Source: Cryptomeria japonica (taxonomy: Eukaryota; Streptophyta; Pinopsida; Cupressales; Cupressaceae). Taken from it: DNA of 64,000 nt. Numbering within the stretch: position 1 is the stretch's first letter; every line of letters starts with the position of its first letter. A program made the position numbers and the translations under genes. Below, in pieces: positions 1-10,109 of this stretch. The notes beneath the pieces are model-generated. The model worked only from the letters and a program-made list of their open reading frames with translations, did no database searches and was not told the DNA's origin. The stretch covers positions 471,376,400-471,440,399 of the forward strand of contig NC_081406.1 of NCBI RefSeq assembly GCF_030272615.1. The letters run 5' to 3'.

Positions 1-900
1 TTTAGGTGCTTGACCCCACTGGCTCCACCCTCGGTATTCACTTCTCTGGGGCACCCATGCACCAGTTTCCATGAAAACTCTCCATGGCAAACTACATATC
101 TCTACTAAGAACCGTATGTGTGAGCTTCTTCAAAGGTTCGACCTCCTGCGCCAACAATTAGAAGGGTTTTGGCAACTAATACAAAGGGTTTTTAGTAAGG
201 GCTTCTGATCATTTGGTCATACATGTGGCACTTTATACTCTATAAATATAGAAGGTTCCTAGCCTTTAGAGGTTGCGCTCCATAGGGTTTATGGGGAAAC
301 ACAGTGTCGGTATGAACTAATTAGCACATGTTGTCCATGACTTTCTATCTCTAGGCCTCCTACTGAAACGGAGGTTCCTGCTAGCCCTTTAGAATAGTAG
401 GGTGCTAGTCCTACTATTCATGAGGGGGATTGACTAGAGGGAGCCCGACCGTGGCATGGCACCAAGCAATGTGAGAAGTTCAATGTATATGGCTATCAGG
501 ATATGGTCAACTATTGAACTAACCGACACTAGAGGGGGTTCCACTTTCTTCTAGCAGGCGGTTACCTCTCTATCCTATCCTATCCTATCTGTATAGCTTT
601 ATCCTAGCTATATAGAGAAAAGATATAGAGGTTGGGGATGTTGCGTAGTTCGGCTAGTTTAGTTGTGGGGGGGGGGCTACTATTCTAAGGGTAGTATGGC
701 TAATGAACCCTATGATTCCCTCCCACCCGAGAGATACGGCATAAAGCCTATTTCTTATGAACATGATTTATTTAGAGTGGATCGAAAGGACTCGGTATTA
801 GTCCATTTCCACTTGGGTCGTTCCCCTCTCATTGGCCCCCTTAAGGCAGCTTGTGAAGGCAAGCCCTCTAAAGGTAAAACATGAAATAAAAGTAGGTCTA
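1..900. other. Unassigned stretch, less AT-rich than its surroundings
   Basis: This part is visibly richer in G and C than the AT-rich DNA to its right. It contains a short CTATC pentamer run near 570-590 and a G-run near 666-676. It has the look of plant mitochondrial intergenic DNA, but I recognise no gene. By position it is internal or leader sequence of Gypsy-A, or an organelle-derived insert within it. Confidence 0.3.
696..884 (+). CDS. Small hypothetical ORF, 62 residues
   Basis: The ATG at 696 opens a frame that runs to a TGA ending at 884. The predicted peptide begins MANEPYDSLPPERYG, is rich in charged residues and Pro, and has no signal peptide or membrane segment. I recognise no family. 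An upstream in-frame ATG at 663 would add 11 Gly-rich residues from the G-run and looks less likely. It may be a chance frame in the GC-richer stretch or a piece of an organellar ORF. Confidence 0.15.
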   Translation: MANEPYDSLPPERYGIKPISYEHDLFRVDRKDSVLVHFHLGRSPLIGPLKAACEGKPSKGKT

Positions 901-1282
901 GCTTTATGATCACCATATTAGGGTGAGAGCATACTCACCTACTACTTTTAAACAAGCATAGTAAACAATGGTTCTTTACCTTTTAGATTACTTATGTGCA
1001 ACTACCTTATTGAAAACACATGATGCAAGTTGCATATTGTTCATTAGCCCCTTAGTTAAACTAGGTGAAACATGTATGATTTTTTTTACTTCCCAAAAAG
1101 ACTCCTAGTTAAAAACTAAGTGATAAAATGCATTAAAGTTGTTGAAAATAAAACCCGCATGCACACAAGTCAGTAGTTTGCAAAAATCAGCCTTGGACGG
1201 TCGAACCTACAAAGATCTATTAGATGTCAGATTGTAAAATTCCAAATTTTTGCAGCAAAGTGAAATGAAAATGCTAAAACAA
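901..1282. other. AT-rich spacer without a recognisable feature
   Basis: I see no coding frame and no repeat here apart from short A and T runs. By position it is leader or internal DNA of Gypsy-A. Confidence 0.4.
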
Positions 1283-1512
1283 CAAAAGCGCTATCCTATG
1301 GAGCAAAAGTGCTAACATGCAAGACAAAAGTGCTAACTTGTGCAATAAAAGCACTAAACTGCTAAGTAAAAGCATGACTTCTCAAGCAAAAGTGCTAACC
1401 TAGGAAACAAAAGTGCTAACATGTAAGACAAAAATGCTAACATGTGCAATAAAAATGCTAACCTACAAAGCAAAAGCACTAAACTAAGAGTCAAAAGCGC
1501 TACCTTATTTCA
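1283..1512. repeat. 21-bp degenerate tandem array, about 11 copies
   Basis: Units start with CAAAAG or TAAAAG near 1283, 1304, 1325, 1346, 1367, 1387, 1408, 1429, 1450, 1471 and 1492, a period of 21 bp with one 20-bp step. The core is CAAAAGTGCTAAC followed by a more variable half. The array lies about 90 bp inside the Gypsy-A primer-binding site, in the untranslated leader. Confidence 0.9.
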
Positions 1513-1603
1513 CACAGGCATGAAAAAGGTTTACAAAAGCATTAATTAATTGTATTAGAGAGAATTAGATAGGATATTAGAAAAAATGAAGTGCAAGGCC
1601 TCA

Positions 1604-1621
1604 GCCTCACGGTGGGTGCCA
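1604..1621 (-). promoter_or_regulatory. Primer-binding site of Gypsy-A, tRNA-Lys-like
   Basis: On the minus strand the site reads TGGCACCCACCGTGAGGC. From memory of the plant tRNA-Lys 3' end (GCCCCACGGTGGGCGCCA) it matches at 16 of 18 positions, the two mismatches being transitions. A four-base AAAA spacer separates it from the LTR start at 1626. Confidence 0.7.
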
Positions 1622-1625
1622 AAAA

Positions 1626-2753
1626 TGTATCAACTTAAGTTTCACCTCAAAGATTAAACTTGCAAACTCATTAGTCTATCATGCAAATATAACTCAAGGT
1701 TCAACCAATGAAACAACATGAAATGAAAAAGAAAATAAAAGATTATACCTTCATGATTTATGTCTCATTGTGTCCTAACCCCATTGTTCTTGGTTGCAAA
1801 TGATTTTTCTCTCAGACAAGCACTAGTAGCTTCCAAGATGGCAAGTGTGGAATGGATCGATAATTGATATGATATCCAAATATAAACTATGATAATGATT
1901 TATGCTAAATTGCTCTAAAAATGCTAAACAAATGAACTCACGGATGCAAAGATAAAGAATCCTAATTGACTATAAGATTAGTTATTAGTTTCAAAAATGG
2001 CTTAGGAGACCTATATTTATAGATTTTTTAGTGCATAAGCTTAGGTGGCAGAGACCAACAGTCCTGATTAAATCTTGCAAATTGGATGGCTATGAGAAAG
2101 AGGTTAAGATGTGAGAGAGAAAGGTGGAAGATATTCCTCCTATACCTACAAGATAGAGGAAAAGGTGGAAGGAGAAGCCAAGTGTCATTCATCTCACCTT
2201 TACTGAGAAGAAGACTTGAGAGAATATAGGATAGTTGGAGAAGATTTAGAGATTAGAGGAAAAGTGGACTCAACTCCCTCCAAAGATGTAGGAAGGTTGG
2301 AGAGAATATAGGGAGGTTGAGGAATGTTGGTACATACACATTATTTGAAGAATAATTTGGAATTTGAAGATAATGATGTATTAATATTTAAAAATATCAA
2401 TATCTTAGCCACATGATTCATGAGTTGGCAAAGAAGAAGTGATGTGTATATGAGGGGGATGAGGGTGAGTTGGAAAAGGAAGATTAAATAATTAAGAAAT
2501 TATGTAATTGATGAGACTATAGAATAGTGGACAGAAGAATAATTTAAATATTAGATATTTAATTAACTGGGTTAGAAGAAAGGGATATAATGAATTAATT
2601 AATAAAACATTTCAATTAAATTAATTAATAGAAGAATATGAAATGAATTAAATAAATTAATCTTTTTAAATTAACTATTTAATAGAAGAATAATTATTAA
2701 AATAAATATAAAATATTTAATTAATTGCTCATAGCCAATTTTATTTGTATACA
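1626..2753 (-). repeat. 5' LTR of Gypsy-A
   Basis: Plus-strand ends are TGTATC and GTATACA, giving a TGTAT/ATACA terminal inverted repeat and the usual TG...CA ends. Length is about 1.13 kb. The middle (about 2080-2330) is purine-rich and the right part (about 2570-2740) is made of repeated TTAATTAA-like blocks. No second copy lies in the window, so the boundaries rest on the primer site, the end motifs and the return of Copia-3 LTR sequence at 2754. Confidence 0.6.
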
Positions 2754-2788
2754 ACACTCACTTGTTTGATCTCTCATATCACTACATA
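2754..2788 (-). repeat. Copia-3 3' LTR, fragment 1
   Basis: The segment aligns with the uninterrupted right LTR at about 18405-18440; both contain ACTCACTT, ATCTCTCATA and a run into ATATG. It is flanked by Gypsy-A on the left and Copia-1 on the right, so two elements landed within about 35 bp of each other. Confidence 0.7.
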
Positions 2789-4535
2789 TGTTGGCATTAA
2801 ATTGTCATTGATGTCAACCAGTGAGTAGGAGTTTGTTGGTATGGTCAAGAGATGTCAACTAAGTGTCTGCCGGTATGCAGAAGGATGTATCTAGCATAAG
2901 GAAGATTAATATGAAGACAAAACCGGCATGAAGGCGTGGAAGACAAACAGGCATTGAGATTGTCAGTGACATCACCAGTAAGAGGTGATATGAAGTTGTG
3001 TGTTGGCATGACAAGTTGTAACTGGTATGTAGGTTGGTTGTTTGTTTGTGATAATCTTTGTGATGAAGAGGCAGAGTGTCAAAGAGATCACAAACCACCG
3101 GAGGTGAAGTTGTGCTATCGGTGTAGTGCATGATGTCAAATAGCAGTGGGAGAAGGTTTTACCGGTAAGGACTTGAACTGGCATGGGGTTTTCTCAAATA
3201 AATGAGAATGAACCGACTCAATGTCAGTGGACCGATTGCCGATGTGTTTGACAGGTGGATGCCAGTTGGCAAAAAGGCAGTGGTCGGTGTGTGCATTGTT
3301 AACGCATGGTAGATGTGATAGGTTGACATTTAATGTGATTGGAAAAATCACGGATTGATTGCAGGTGTTTGCGGCTCGATGAAGGATGGACAACAGAGGA
3401 AGATTAGACGGTTGATGGCATCATGATCAAATCATGAAATCAGATTGCAAGATAACCTCGAACAAGAAATAGCTAGATCATAAATGTGTCGACTAGTTTC
3501 AAGGCCGAAAATCAGGGTTAGGTTTGCTAATTTATAGCAAACATGCATTGGACAAATAAAAAACGTGTGGTGATTTATCTTTCCAAAGAAAGTGAGTGAT
3601 CCAAGGTAGATCAGATCAGATTTGATGAATATTTGATCAATGGAGGGAAACCCAAGCCGCCCTCTGTTTGAATTGGTTTTTGGTGGGAAAGCTTCAGTTT
3701 AAATATGGCGACCTAAGACAGATAGTCATTGCTGCTAAAGGGTGAAGGATAGAGTGAAATTGTTGTCTAAGAGATTAAGAGATAAACATCTGAAGTGTTT
3801 GTGAGTGAAGATTGTACTGGTAAGGAGAAGCGGGGTAAACCAGTGTAAGGAACAAACCCGCAGAGTGAGCATAGAACGCAAAGGTGACAAATCGGAAGAA
3901 GCAGTACCTGATAGAGAGTGACCAAGTGTGAGTTGAATTCAACATAACAGATGGAGAGAAGATTTAGCAGAGTTAGAACCAACAGAAAGGCTAAGTTGCA
4001 GTGTGTGTTGAGTTAACACAAACCGGTAAGATAGAAACTGGTAGGGCAAAGCTTTGAAGGGTTGCAAAACCTCATTTGCAATAGCGATCTCATTTGTTTA
4101 TCTCAATTTTCATATTGTTTTCACTGAGTAGGTGCTTAGTGCAGGGGTTGTAGCTCCTTTAGGTTGTAGCCTATAAGCTGTGTAGGGGTTGGTGCTTCTT
4201 TGAGTTGGTGCTCCTTGGGTTGGTGCCCTAAAATTTGTAATCATATCTTTTCATTGTGAGGCAAGATTGGAGCAGAAGATCTCCAACAGCTATTCTCACC
4301 GAGGTTTTTCCCACATTGGGTTTTCCTCATACATCTGGTGTTATGTGATTCTTTTTGTGTGTGTGTGTGATATTGATTCAACTGCTATTGTTTCTACACA
4401 CTTAGTCTACATTGTCTATTTAACCGGTCTTCCCTTTTGTTAGTTTTATATTGTACTGGTATTTCTCATATTTGAAAAAGAGTTTATATCACTGATTCAG
4501 CCCCCTCTCCTCTCAGTGATCCATTGTGTCCAGCA
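2789..4535 (+). repeat. Copia-1 5' LTR
   Basis: It starts TGTTGGCATT and ends TCCAGCA just before the primer site. It aligns along its length with 10110-11867. It carries the motif CACCGAGGTTTTTCCCA followed by TTGGGTTTTCC (4297-4328), and near the end the stretch CTGATTCAGCCCCCTCTC, both shared with other Copia LTRs here. Confidence 0.92.
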
Positions 4536-4537
4536 AT

Positions 4538-4550
4538 TGGTATCAGAGCC
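4538..4550 (+). promoter_or_regulatory. Copia-1 primer-binding site (tRNA-iMet)
   Basis: TGGTATCAGAGCC lies two bases after the LTR end. This is the standard plant Copia primer site, complementary to the 3' end of initiator tRNA-Met. Confidence 0.95.
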
Positions 4551-4610
4551 TAGGTACCCTATTTTGTCAAAGCGTTCTCTAGCTTGGGTAGATCCTGTCA
4601 AGTGTTCACA

Positions 4611-6300
4611 ATGGAGAAATGAATCAGCCTCCTCAAAAACCCCTATGTTTGATGGTGTCAACTATGCCTTTTGGAGTAGAAGAATGGAAACCTATTTGTC
4701 CTCTCTAGGTTGTGATGTATGGATGTCAGTTGTGAATGGGTATGCAGTCCCTAATAATCCTCCTACTGATCCAGATGCTAAGAAGGAATATGAGAACAAT
4801 GTTAAGGCAAAACATGCTATTCTTAGTGGGCTATCTGATAATGAGTTTGCTAAGGTCATGCATTGCTCATCTGCCAAAGCAACTTGGGATAAGTTACAAA
4901 AAATATTTGAAGGCGATGCTAAAGTCAAGGAAGCCAAGTTACAAACATTGAGAGCGTAGCTTGAGAGTTTGAAGATGAGAGATGAAGAGAAGATTGTTGA
5001 CTATCTCCAAAGGATTGATGAAACAAAAAACACCATTAGAGAGCTTGGAGAAGAAATAAAAGATGAGGTGGTAGTGAAGAAAGTACTTAGATCCCTCACA
5101 CCTAAGTATGATACAAAGGTTTTAGCAATAGAAGAAGCAAAATATCTAAAAGTCTTTACAATGGATGAGTTGTATGGTTCCCTAACTGCTTATGAAATGA
5201 GGATTGTCGGTATTGGGGTTGTGAAGAAAGAAGTTGCATTCAAAACATCAAGAAAAGGAAAAGAAGAGTCTTCTCAAGAGGGAACCAGTGAACAATCTAA
5301 TGATATCATGACAAACTTTGTCAGAAGACTCAAGACCAGTTCAGGCAAATACAAAGGCAAGTTGCCCCTGAAATGTTTCAACTGTGGAAAGATTGGAAAT
5401 TTTGCTGCCAAATGTCCCTATGGTGATAAGAATGAAGATGATCAATCAAGTGGTATAAAATCATACGGTAAGGATAGGAAGAAGAATGGCTATCGGCATG
5501 GTAGAAGAGGCAATTGGAAGCATAGTAGTCTTTACACACATGAAAATGATACCACAAATGAGGAGAGTGTCTCAGATGACTGTTGCAGTGAAGATGAAGT
5601 CAAAGCAAACCTCTTTATGGATCAAGAGGTTCCAGTACCTGAAGAAGGAGAAGAAGAAAAGCAAGAAGGAGAAGTAGACCTTGAAGTAGATCTCATCAGT
5701 GCCTTGGAAGAACTAAAGAAAACAAGAAGAGATCTAAAGAAGGTGAAAAAGGCTACAGTTGAAGAACAAGAGATGTTGGAGACATCTCTTGAAGAATCCA
5801 AGACAACAATTGCAGATCTAAAACTTCAATTGGAAGAATCCAAGAGGATCTGTGAAGTTACTAGTATAGACTTGAGTAAAAAGGAGAAGGAGCATCAGAA
5901 CCTAGAAGAAGAAATTGTAAAGATCGGGAAGGAATTAGAGAAAAGCAAGGAAGAGATGAAAGTGAGAAGCAAATATGAAGGTAGCACCGAAGCTTTAGAC
6001 AAGATATTGAGCAAATAGAAGCAATCTAAAGATACCAATGGCTTAGGATTTGAAGAGGGTCAAAGTTCAAATAGAAAAGACACATCCAGTAAGGAGATAC
6101 AATTTACTTCTTCAAATGAAGGTGAAAAGAAGAAGACATTCACGGTAAGCAAAGATACTAGTAAGAAGACATATGCAGATCTTGTTAAGAACCGCCACAC
6201 AAATCGGTATACACAATCAATGAACCAGAGGCCATACACAATGCACCGACATACAAATCCAAGGAGAAATGCATGAGCTAATCATGAAGGATTCACCAGA
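4611..6300 (+). pseudogene. gag: Copia-1 gag: capsid-like domain, zinc knuckle, coiled coil
   Basis: The frame opens near 4611-4619 but the first codons are scrambled by stops and a shift; from about 4640 it reads steadily. The N-terminal part (PMFDGVNYAFWSRRME, then TWDKLQKIFEGD) is typical of plant Copia gag (UBN2/retrotran_gag type). Next comes a knuckle CFNCGKIGNFAAKC at about 5375-5417, in which the usual zinc-binding His is Asn. An acidic then Lys/Glu-rich coiled-coil region covers about 5640-6015. In-frame stops lie at 4957 (TAG), 6016 (TAG) and 6274 (TGA). The first fits CAG decay and the third CGA decay. Gag packages element RNA in cytoplasmic particles; this copy cannot give full-length protein. 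Confidence 0.88.
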
Positions 6301-7140
6301 GTTAGCAGCATGAAAGGAAGACCCCCAGTGAGGCAGTCATTTGCGGGACCAAGACAATCTAACCAGTATGTTTCAAACTTCCATGGTTATTGTCACTGGT
6401 GTAATAAGTTCTATCATAGAATGGCAGATTGTAGGAAAATGAATGTAAACCCCAGTTTTGAGAGAAGAAACTCATTTGTTGCATTACAAGGTATAAATGT
6501 CACTTGTTATAATTGCAATGAGTTTGGTCATAAGAGTTATGAGTGTAGGAGAAATGTGCATATGTCCTACAAGAATGCTTTAGATACATCTTTCAATGCT
6601 AATGTAAAATGTTACAAGTGTCAAAATTTTGGTCACATAGCAAGGCATTGTAAGCTGAGAACTGGCAAGCAAAAGAAAACAGTACCATATCATAAGATAG
6701 AGACTAAACCAGAACACAAGATGACAGAAGAGGAGAAGAAAGAAGAGAAACAAGTTTGGATAGAGAAGGAGAAGAACAAGACAGAGTCAAGCCTGATTGT
6801 GCAAACTGCTCTACATGCTGAAAGGAAGAATTTATGGGTAGTTGATAGTGGTTTCTCAAATCACATGACTGGAGACAAGAAAAAGTTTATCAAGCTTGAT
6901 GATTGGAATGGTGGTTTTGTTCAGTTTGGTGAGAACTCCTCCATCAAGATTAAAGATCATGGTACATTGAATATTGATGGTAAGCTTAAGGCTCATGATG
7001 TGTACTACGTGGAAGGACTAAAGCATAATCTGTTGAGTTTAAGTTAGATGTGTGACAAAGGGTACAAGTTCACATTTGACTCTACATGTTGTCAGATAAG
7101 AAAGTAGAGTATCAGTCAGGTTGTGGCAGAAGGAAAGAGA
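6301..7140 (+). pseudogene. Copia-1 nucleocapsid knuckles and aspartic protease
   Basis: In the gag frame three more CX2CX4HX4C knuckles follow: CHWCNKFYHRMADC, CYNCNEFGHKSYEC and CYKCQNFGHIARHC (about 6394-6650). A Lys/Glu linker follows, then the protease core LWVVDSGFSNHMTGD (about 6832), whose DSG is the retropepsin active site, and a C-terminal VYYVEGLKHNLLSLS. A TAG at 7045 interrupts the frame just after this. With the knuckle near 5375 the element has four, more than most Copia gag proteins. Retropepsin cuts the polyprotein; here the active-site residues survive but the surrounding frame is broken. Confidence 0.88.
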
Positions 7141-7169
7141 ATAGATGGTAATGTCTTCAATCTGAAGGA

Positions 7170-7960
7170 ATGATATGAGTCCCAATGCATGATGGGACAA
7201 GTTGATGAAAGCTAGTTGTGGAACTAGAGATTAGGCCATGTGAACTTTGACAATCTAGTGAAGATAATCAAGAATCGGTACGTAAGAAAAATTCCACAAA
7301 TAACTAAACCAACAAGTACTTTTTGTGATGAATGTATCAGAGGCAAGCAAATAAAAGTAAGTTGCAAAACAAAAGAGTACAATACCTCAAGACCTCTGAA
7401 ATTAGTGCATACAGATTTGTGTGGGCCAACAAGGACAAGGGCTCTGACCAGTGAGAAATACTTCATGATATTCATTGATGACTACTCAAGAATGACTTGG
7501 GTGACATTTTTGCATGAAAAATAACAAGCATTTGAAAGATTAAATATTTTTAGAAGGATGGTTGAAAATGACAGTGGACACCGGTTAAAGTGTTTAAGAT
7601 CAGACCGAGGAGGAGAATATTCTTCAAATGAGTTTATTGACTACTGTGAGAAACATGGAATCCAGAGACGGAAATTTAGCAGCAAGAACACCACAACAGA
7701 ACGGTGTGGCAGAAAGGAAGAATAGGATAGTAAAGAAAATGGCTAGAACAATGTTGAATGAGGCTAGCATACTGGATACATATTGGAAGGAAGTAGTTCA
7801 TATTGTTGTCTATACATTAAACTAAGTATAGCTAAGAGTGAACAATAGGATGACTCCTTATGAGTTATGGTACGATCGGAAACCATCACTCAAGCATTTT
7901 AGAGTGTTTGGAAGTAAGTGCTTCATCAAGAGAGATGTTGATGGATAAGGAAGTCTTGAT
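7170..7960 (+). pseudogene. Copia-1 integrase
   Basis: A GAG-pre-integrase region (RLGHVNFDNLVK, then FCDECIRGKQ) keeps the Cys pair, but the first His of the HHCC motif appears to be Asn. The catalytic DDE residues are readable: HTDLCGP, IDDYSRMTW, RSDRGGEY and NGVAERKNR. Stops lie at 7204-7230 and 7522, and the frame changes near 7675, between the second Asp and the Glu. Integrase inserts the cDNA into the genome. The product would be truncated and inactive. Confidence 0.9.
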
Positions 7961-8299
7961 TCCAGGAGTGATGAAGGAATCTTCTTGGGTTACTCAACCA
8001 GTAGCAAAGCCTACAAATGCTACAACAAGAAATTGAGAAAAATCGTTGATAGTATAAATGTGAGAACAGATGAAGACCTACATAAGAGAGAATCTACACC
8101 GGCACACTATATTGATGTTTCAAATGAAGAGCATGAAGTTCAATCTGATAGTGGACTAGTAGAAGAAGCACCAAACAATAAATCAAACCGGTATGTGCAG
8201 AAGAACCATCCAGAAGATCATATCATAGGAGATAAAAATGAAGGTGTGCAGACCAGAAGTTGACTAGCCCAGAATGATGAGCAGGTAAATTTATGCCTG

Positions 8300-9150
8300 A
8301 TGACATAATTAGAACCCAAAACTTTTGATGATGATAGAAAAAGTGAGAAATGGGTAGATTCCATGGATGAAGAGTTGAAACAAATTGAGAAAAATCAAAC
8401 ATGGGAACTTGTTCCTAGACCGGCAGACAAGAATGTCATAGGTACCAAGTGGGTCTACCGGAATAAGATGAATGAAGAAGGCAAGATAATCTGGCATAAA
8501 GCAAGGTTTTTCTGCAAAGGATATTCTCAAGTGGAAGGTATTAACTTTGAAGAACCCTTTTCATCGATTGCTAGGTTAGAGGCAATAAGAATATTTTTAG
8601 CTTTCTCTGCTTATAAAGGATACAAGGTTTACCAAATGGATGTTAAATATGCATTTTTGAATGGTATCCTTGAAGAAGAAGTGTATATGGAACAACTAGA
8701 AGGATATCTATTACATGATGATGAGAGTTTTGTATGTCGGTTGAAGAAAGCCCTGTATGGTTTGAAGCAGGCCCCCAAAGCATGGTATTCCTAGTTAGAC
8801 AAGTACTTGAACAAGCAAGGATTTCGAAAAAGGAATGCAGACAGCAACCTATACATCAAGGTAAATTGAGACCATATGATCATAGTTGTTGTGTATGTGG
8901 ATGACATTATATTTGGTGGAGATAAGGACATCATGTGCAAAGAATTTGTAGATCAGATGAAGACAAAATTTGAGATGTCCATGCTAGGTGAGTTGTCCTA
9001 TTTTCTTGGTTTGCAGATCTCACAGCAGGAGAAAAGAATTTTTATCTCACAAACCAAGTATGTCAAAGACATGTTGAAGAAATTTCAAATGGAGGACAGC
9101 AAATCGGTAAGTACTCCCATGGTTACCGATTGTAAGTTGAGAAAACTAGA
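8300..9150 (+). pseudogene. Copia-1 reverse transcriptase
   Basis: Readable blocks are [71 protein letters not shown] and the active site YVDDIIFGG at about 8894. The order and wording are those of Copia RT of the Sirevirus type. A TAG at about 8792 and a TGA at about 8868 split the frame just before the YVDD box. RT copies element RNA into DNA. All catalytic Asp residues are present, so decay is by stops rather than active-site loss. Confidence 0.93.
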
Positions 9151-9840
9151 TGAGTCACCGAAAGTTGAGCAAACATTGTATAGCTCTATTATTGGTAGTT
9201 TGTTATATCTAACAACATCTAGACCAAGTATTGTACAAGTTGTTTGCATGGTTGCAAGATTCCAAGCTGCTCTTAAACAATCTCAATTAAATATAGTCAG
9301 GAGAATCTTCAAGTATCTGCAAGGAACTATCAGTTATGGGTCATGGTATCCAAAGAAAGGAGGCTTCTCTTTGCAGGCTTATACTAATGTAGATTGGGCA
9401 GGAAGTATTAATGACCGAAAGAGTACAAGTGGAGGTGCTTTCTACTTAGGAGATTGGTTAGTGTCATGGCACAACAAGAAGCAAGATTTAGTGTCATTAT
9501 CTACTGTTGAGGTAGAATATATAGCAGCTACTACATGTTGCTCACAGGTATTGTGGATGAAACAAACTCTAAAGGACATTCAGGTGGAGATACCAGAACC
9601 TGTTCCAATCCGGTTTGATAACTCAAGTGCAATCAATATCTCCAAAAATCTGGTAATGCACTCAAGAACAAAACACATTATAATCAAGAATCAATTCTTG
9701 AGGGGAAGGTAGCAGACAAGGAAGTAATGGTGGAGTATGTTCCAACCAGTAAGTAGATTGTTGATATATTCACAAAGCCACTTCCTTTGAGCACATTTGA
9801 GTACTTGAGACAAAAATTGGGAGGTGTCCCACCATCATAA
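9151..9840 (+). pseudogene. Copia-1 RNase H
   Basis: After the RT thumb (IIGSLLYLTTSRPSI) comes RNase H with the blocks AYTNVDWAGSINDRKSTSG, SLSTVEVEYIAATTCCSQ and FDNSSAINISKN, which contain the D-E-D acidic residues. A one-base frameshift near 9700 separates the final block (VEYVPTS, then DIFTKPLP) that ends at the TAA near 9838. RNase H degrades the RNA strand of the RNA-DNA hybrid. Confidence 0.92.
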
Positions 9841-10043
9841 AACACTTAAATAAGTAGAGAGATGTATGGCTCGGGGGGGTGGTCAACAATTATCATTATT
9901 TTATGACCCTTGAATCATGATGCATGGACACAGGGGGAAGAATGTGTCCTACCGGTTGCAGGCATAAGTTGTATTTTTATAGTTGTTTATTCAATTTGTC
10001 TATCATCTCAAGCACCTGAAGTCAGACCAAGGTTCCCTTTGCC

Positions 10044-10109
10044 ATTGCTATCAAAGGGGGGAGAAATTTTGGTATAGTGTGTGTTGACATTAATGCCAAA
10101 GGGGGATAT
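10044..10109 (+). promoter_or_regulatory. Copia-1 polypurine tracts, two copies
   Basis: Two similar purine tracts precede the 3' LTR: ATCAAAGGGGGGAGAAAT at about 10048-10065 and CCAAAGGGGGATAT at 10096-10109, the second touching the LTR. A third G-run lies at about 9872-9880. A purine tract primes plus-strand DNA synthesis; multiple tracts are a reported Sirevirus trait. Confidence 0.75.

Larger units (their letters stand above)
1..2753 (-). mobile_element. Gypsy-A: 5' LTR and leader of an LTR retrotransposon leaving the window to the left
   Basis: A minus-strand LTR (1626-2753) ends beside a primer-binding site resembling the complement of a plant tRNA-Lys 3' end (1604-1621). Internal sequence would therefore run leftwards out of the window. 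Sequence resembling the Copia-3 LTR begins at 2754, so this element appears inserted in Copia-3. No gag or pol is visible in the 1.6 kb of internal sequence available. Lineage is inferred from the primer site only; the second LTR cannot be checked. Confidence 0.6.

Noticed and set aside
1283-1512. CRISPR-like array
   Set aside because: Units are contiguous 21-bp degenerate repeats without unique spacers, in plant retroelement DNA.
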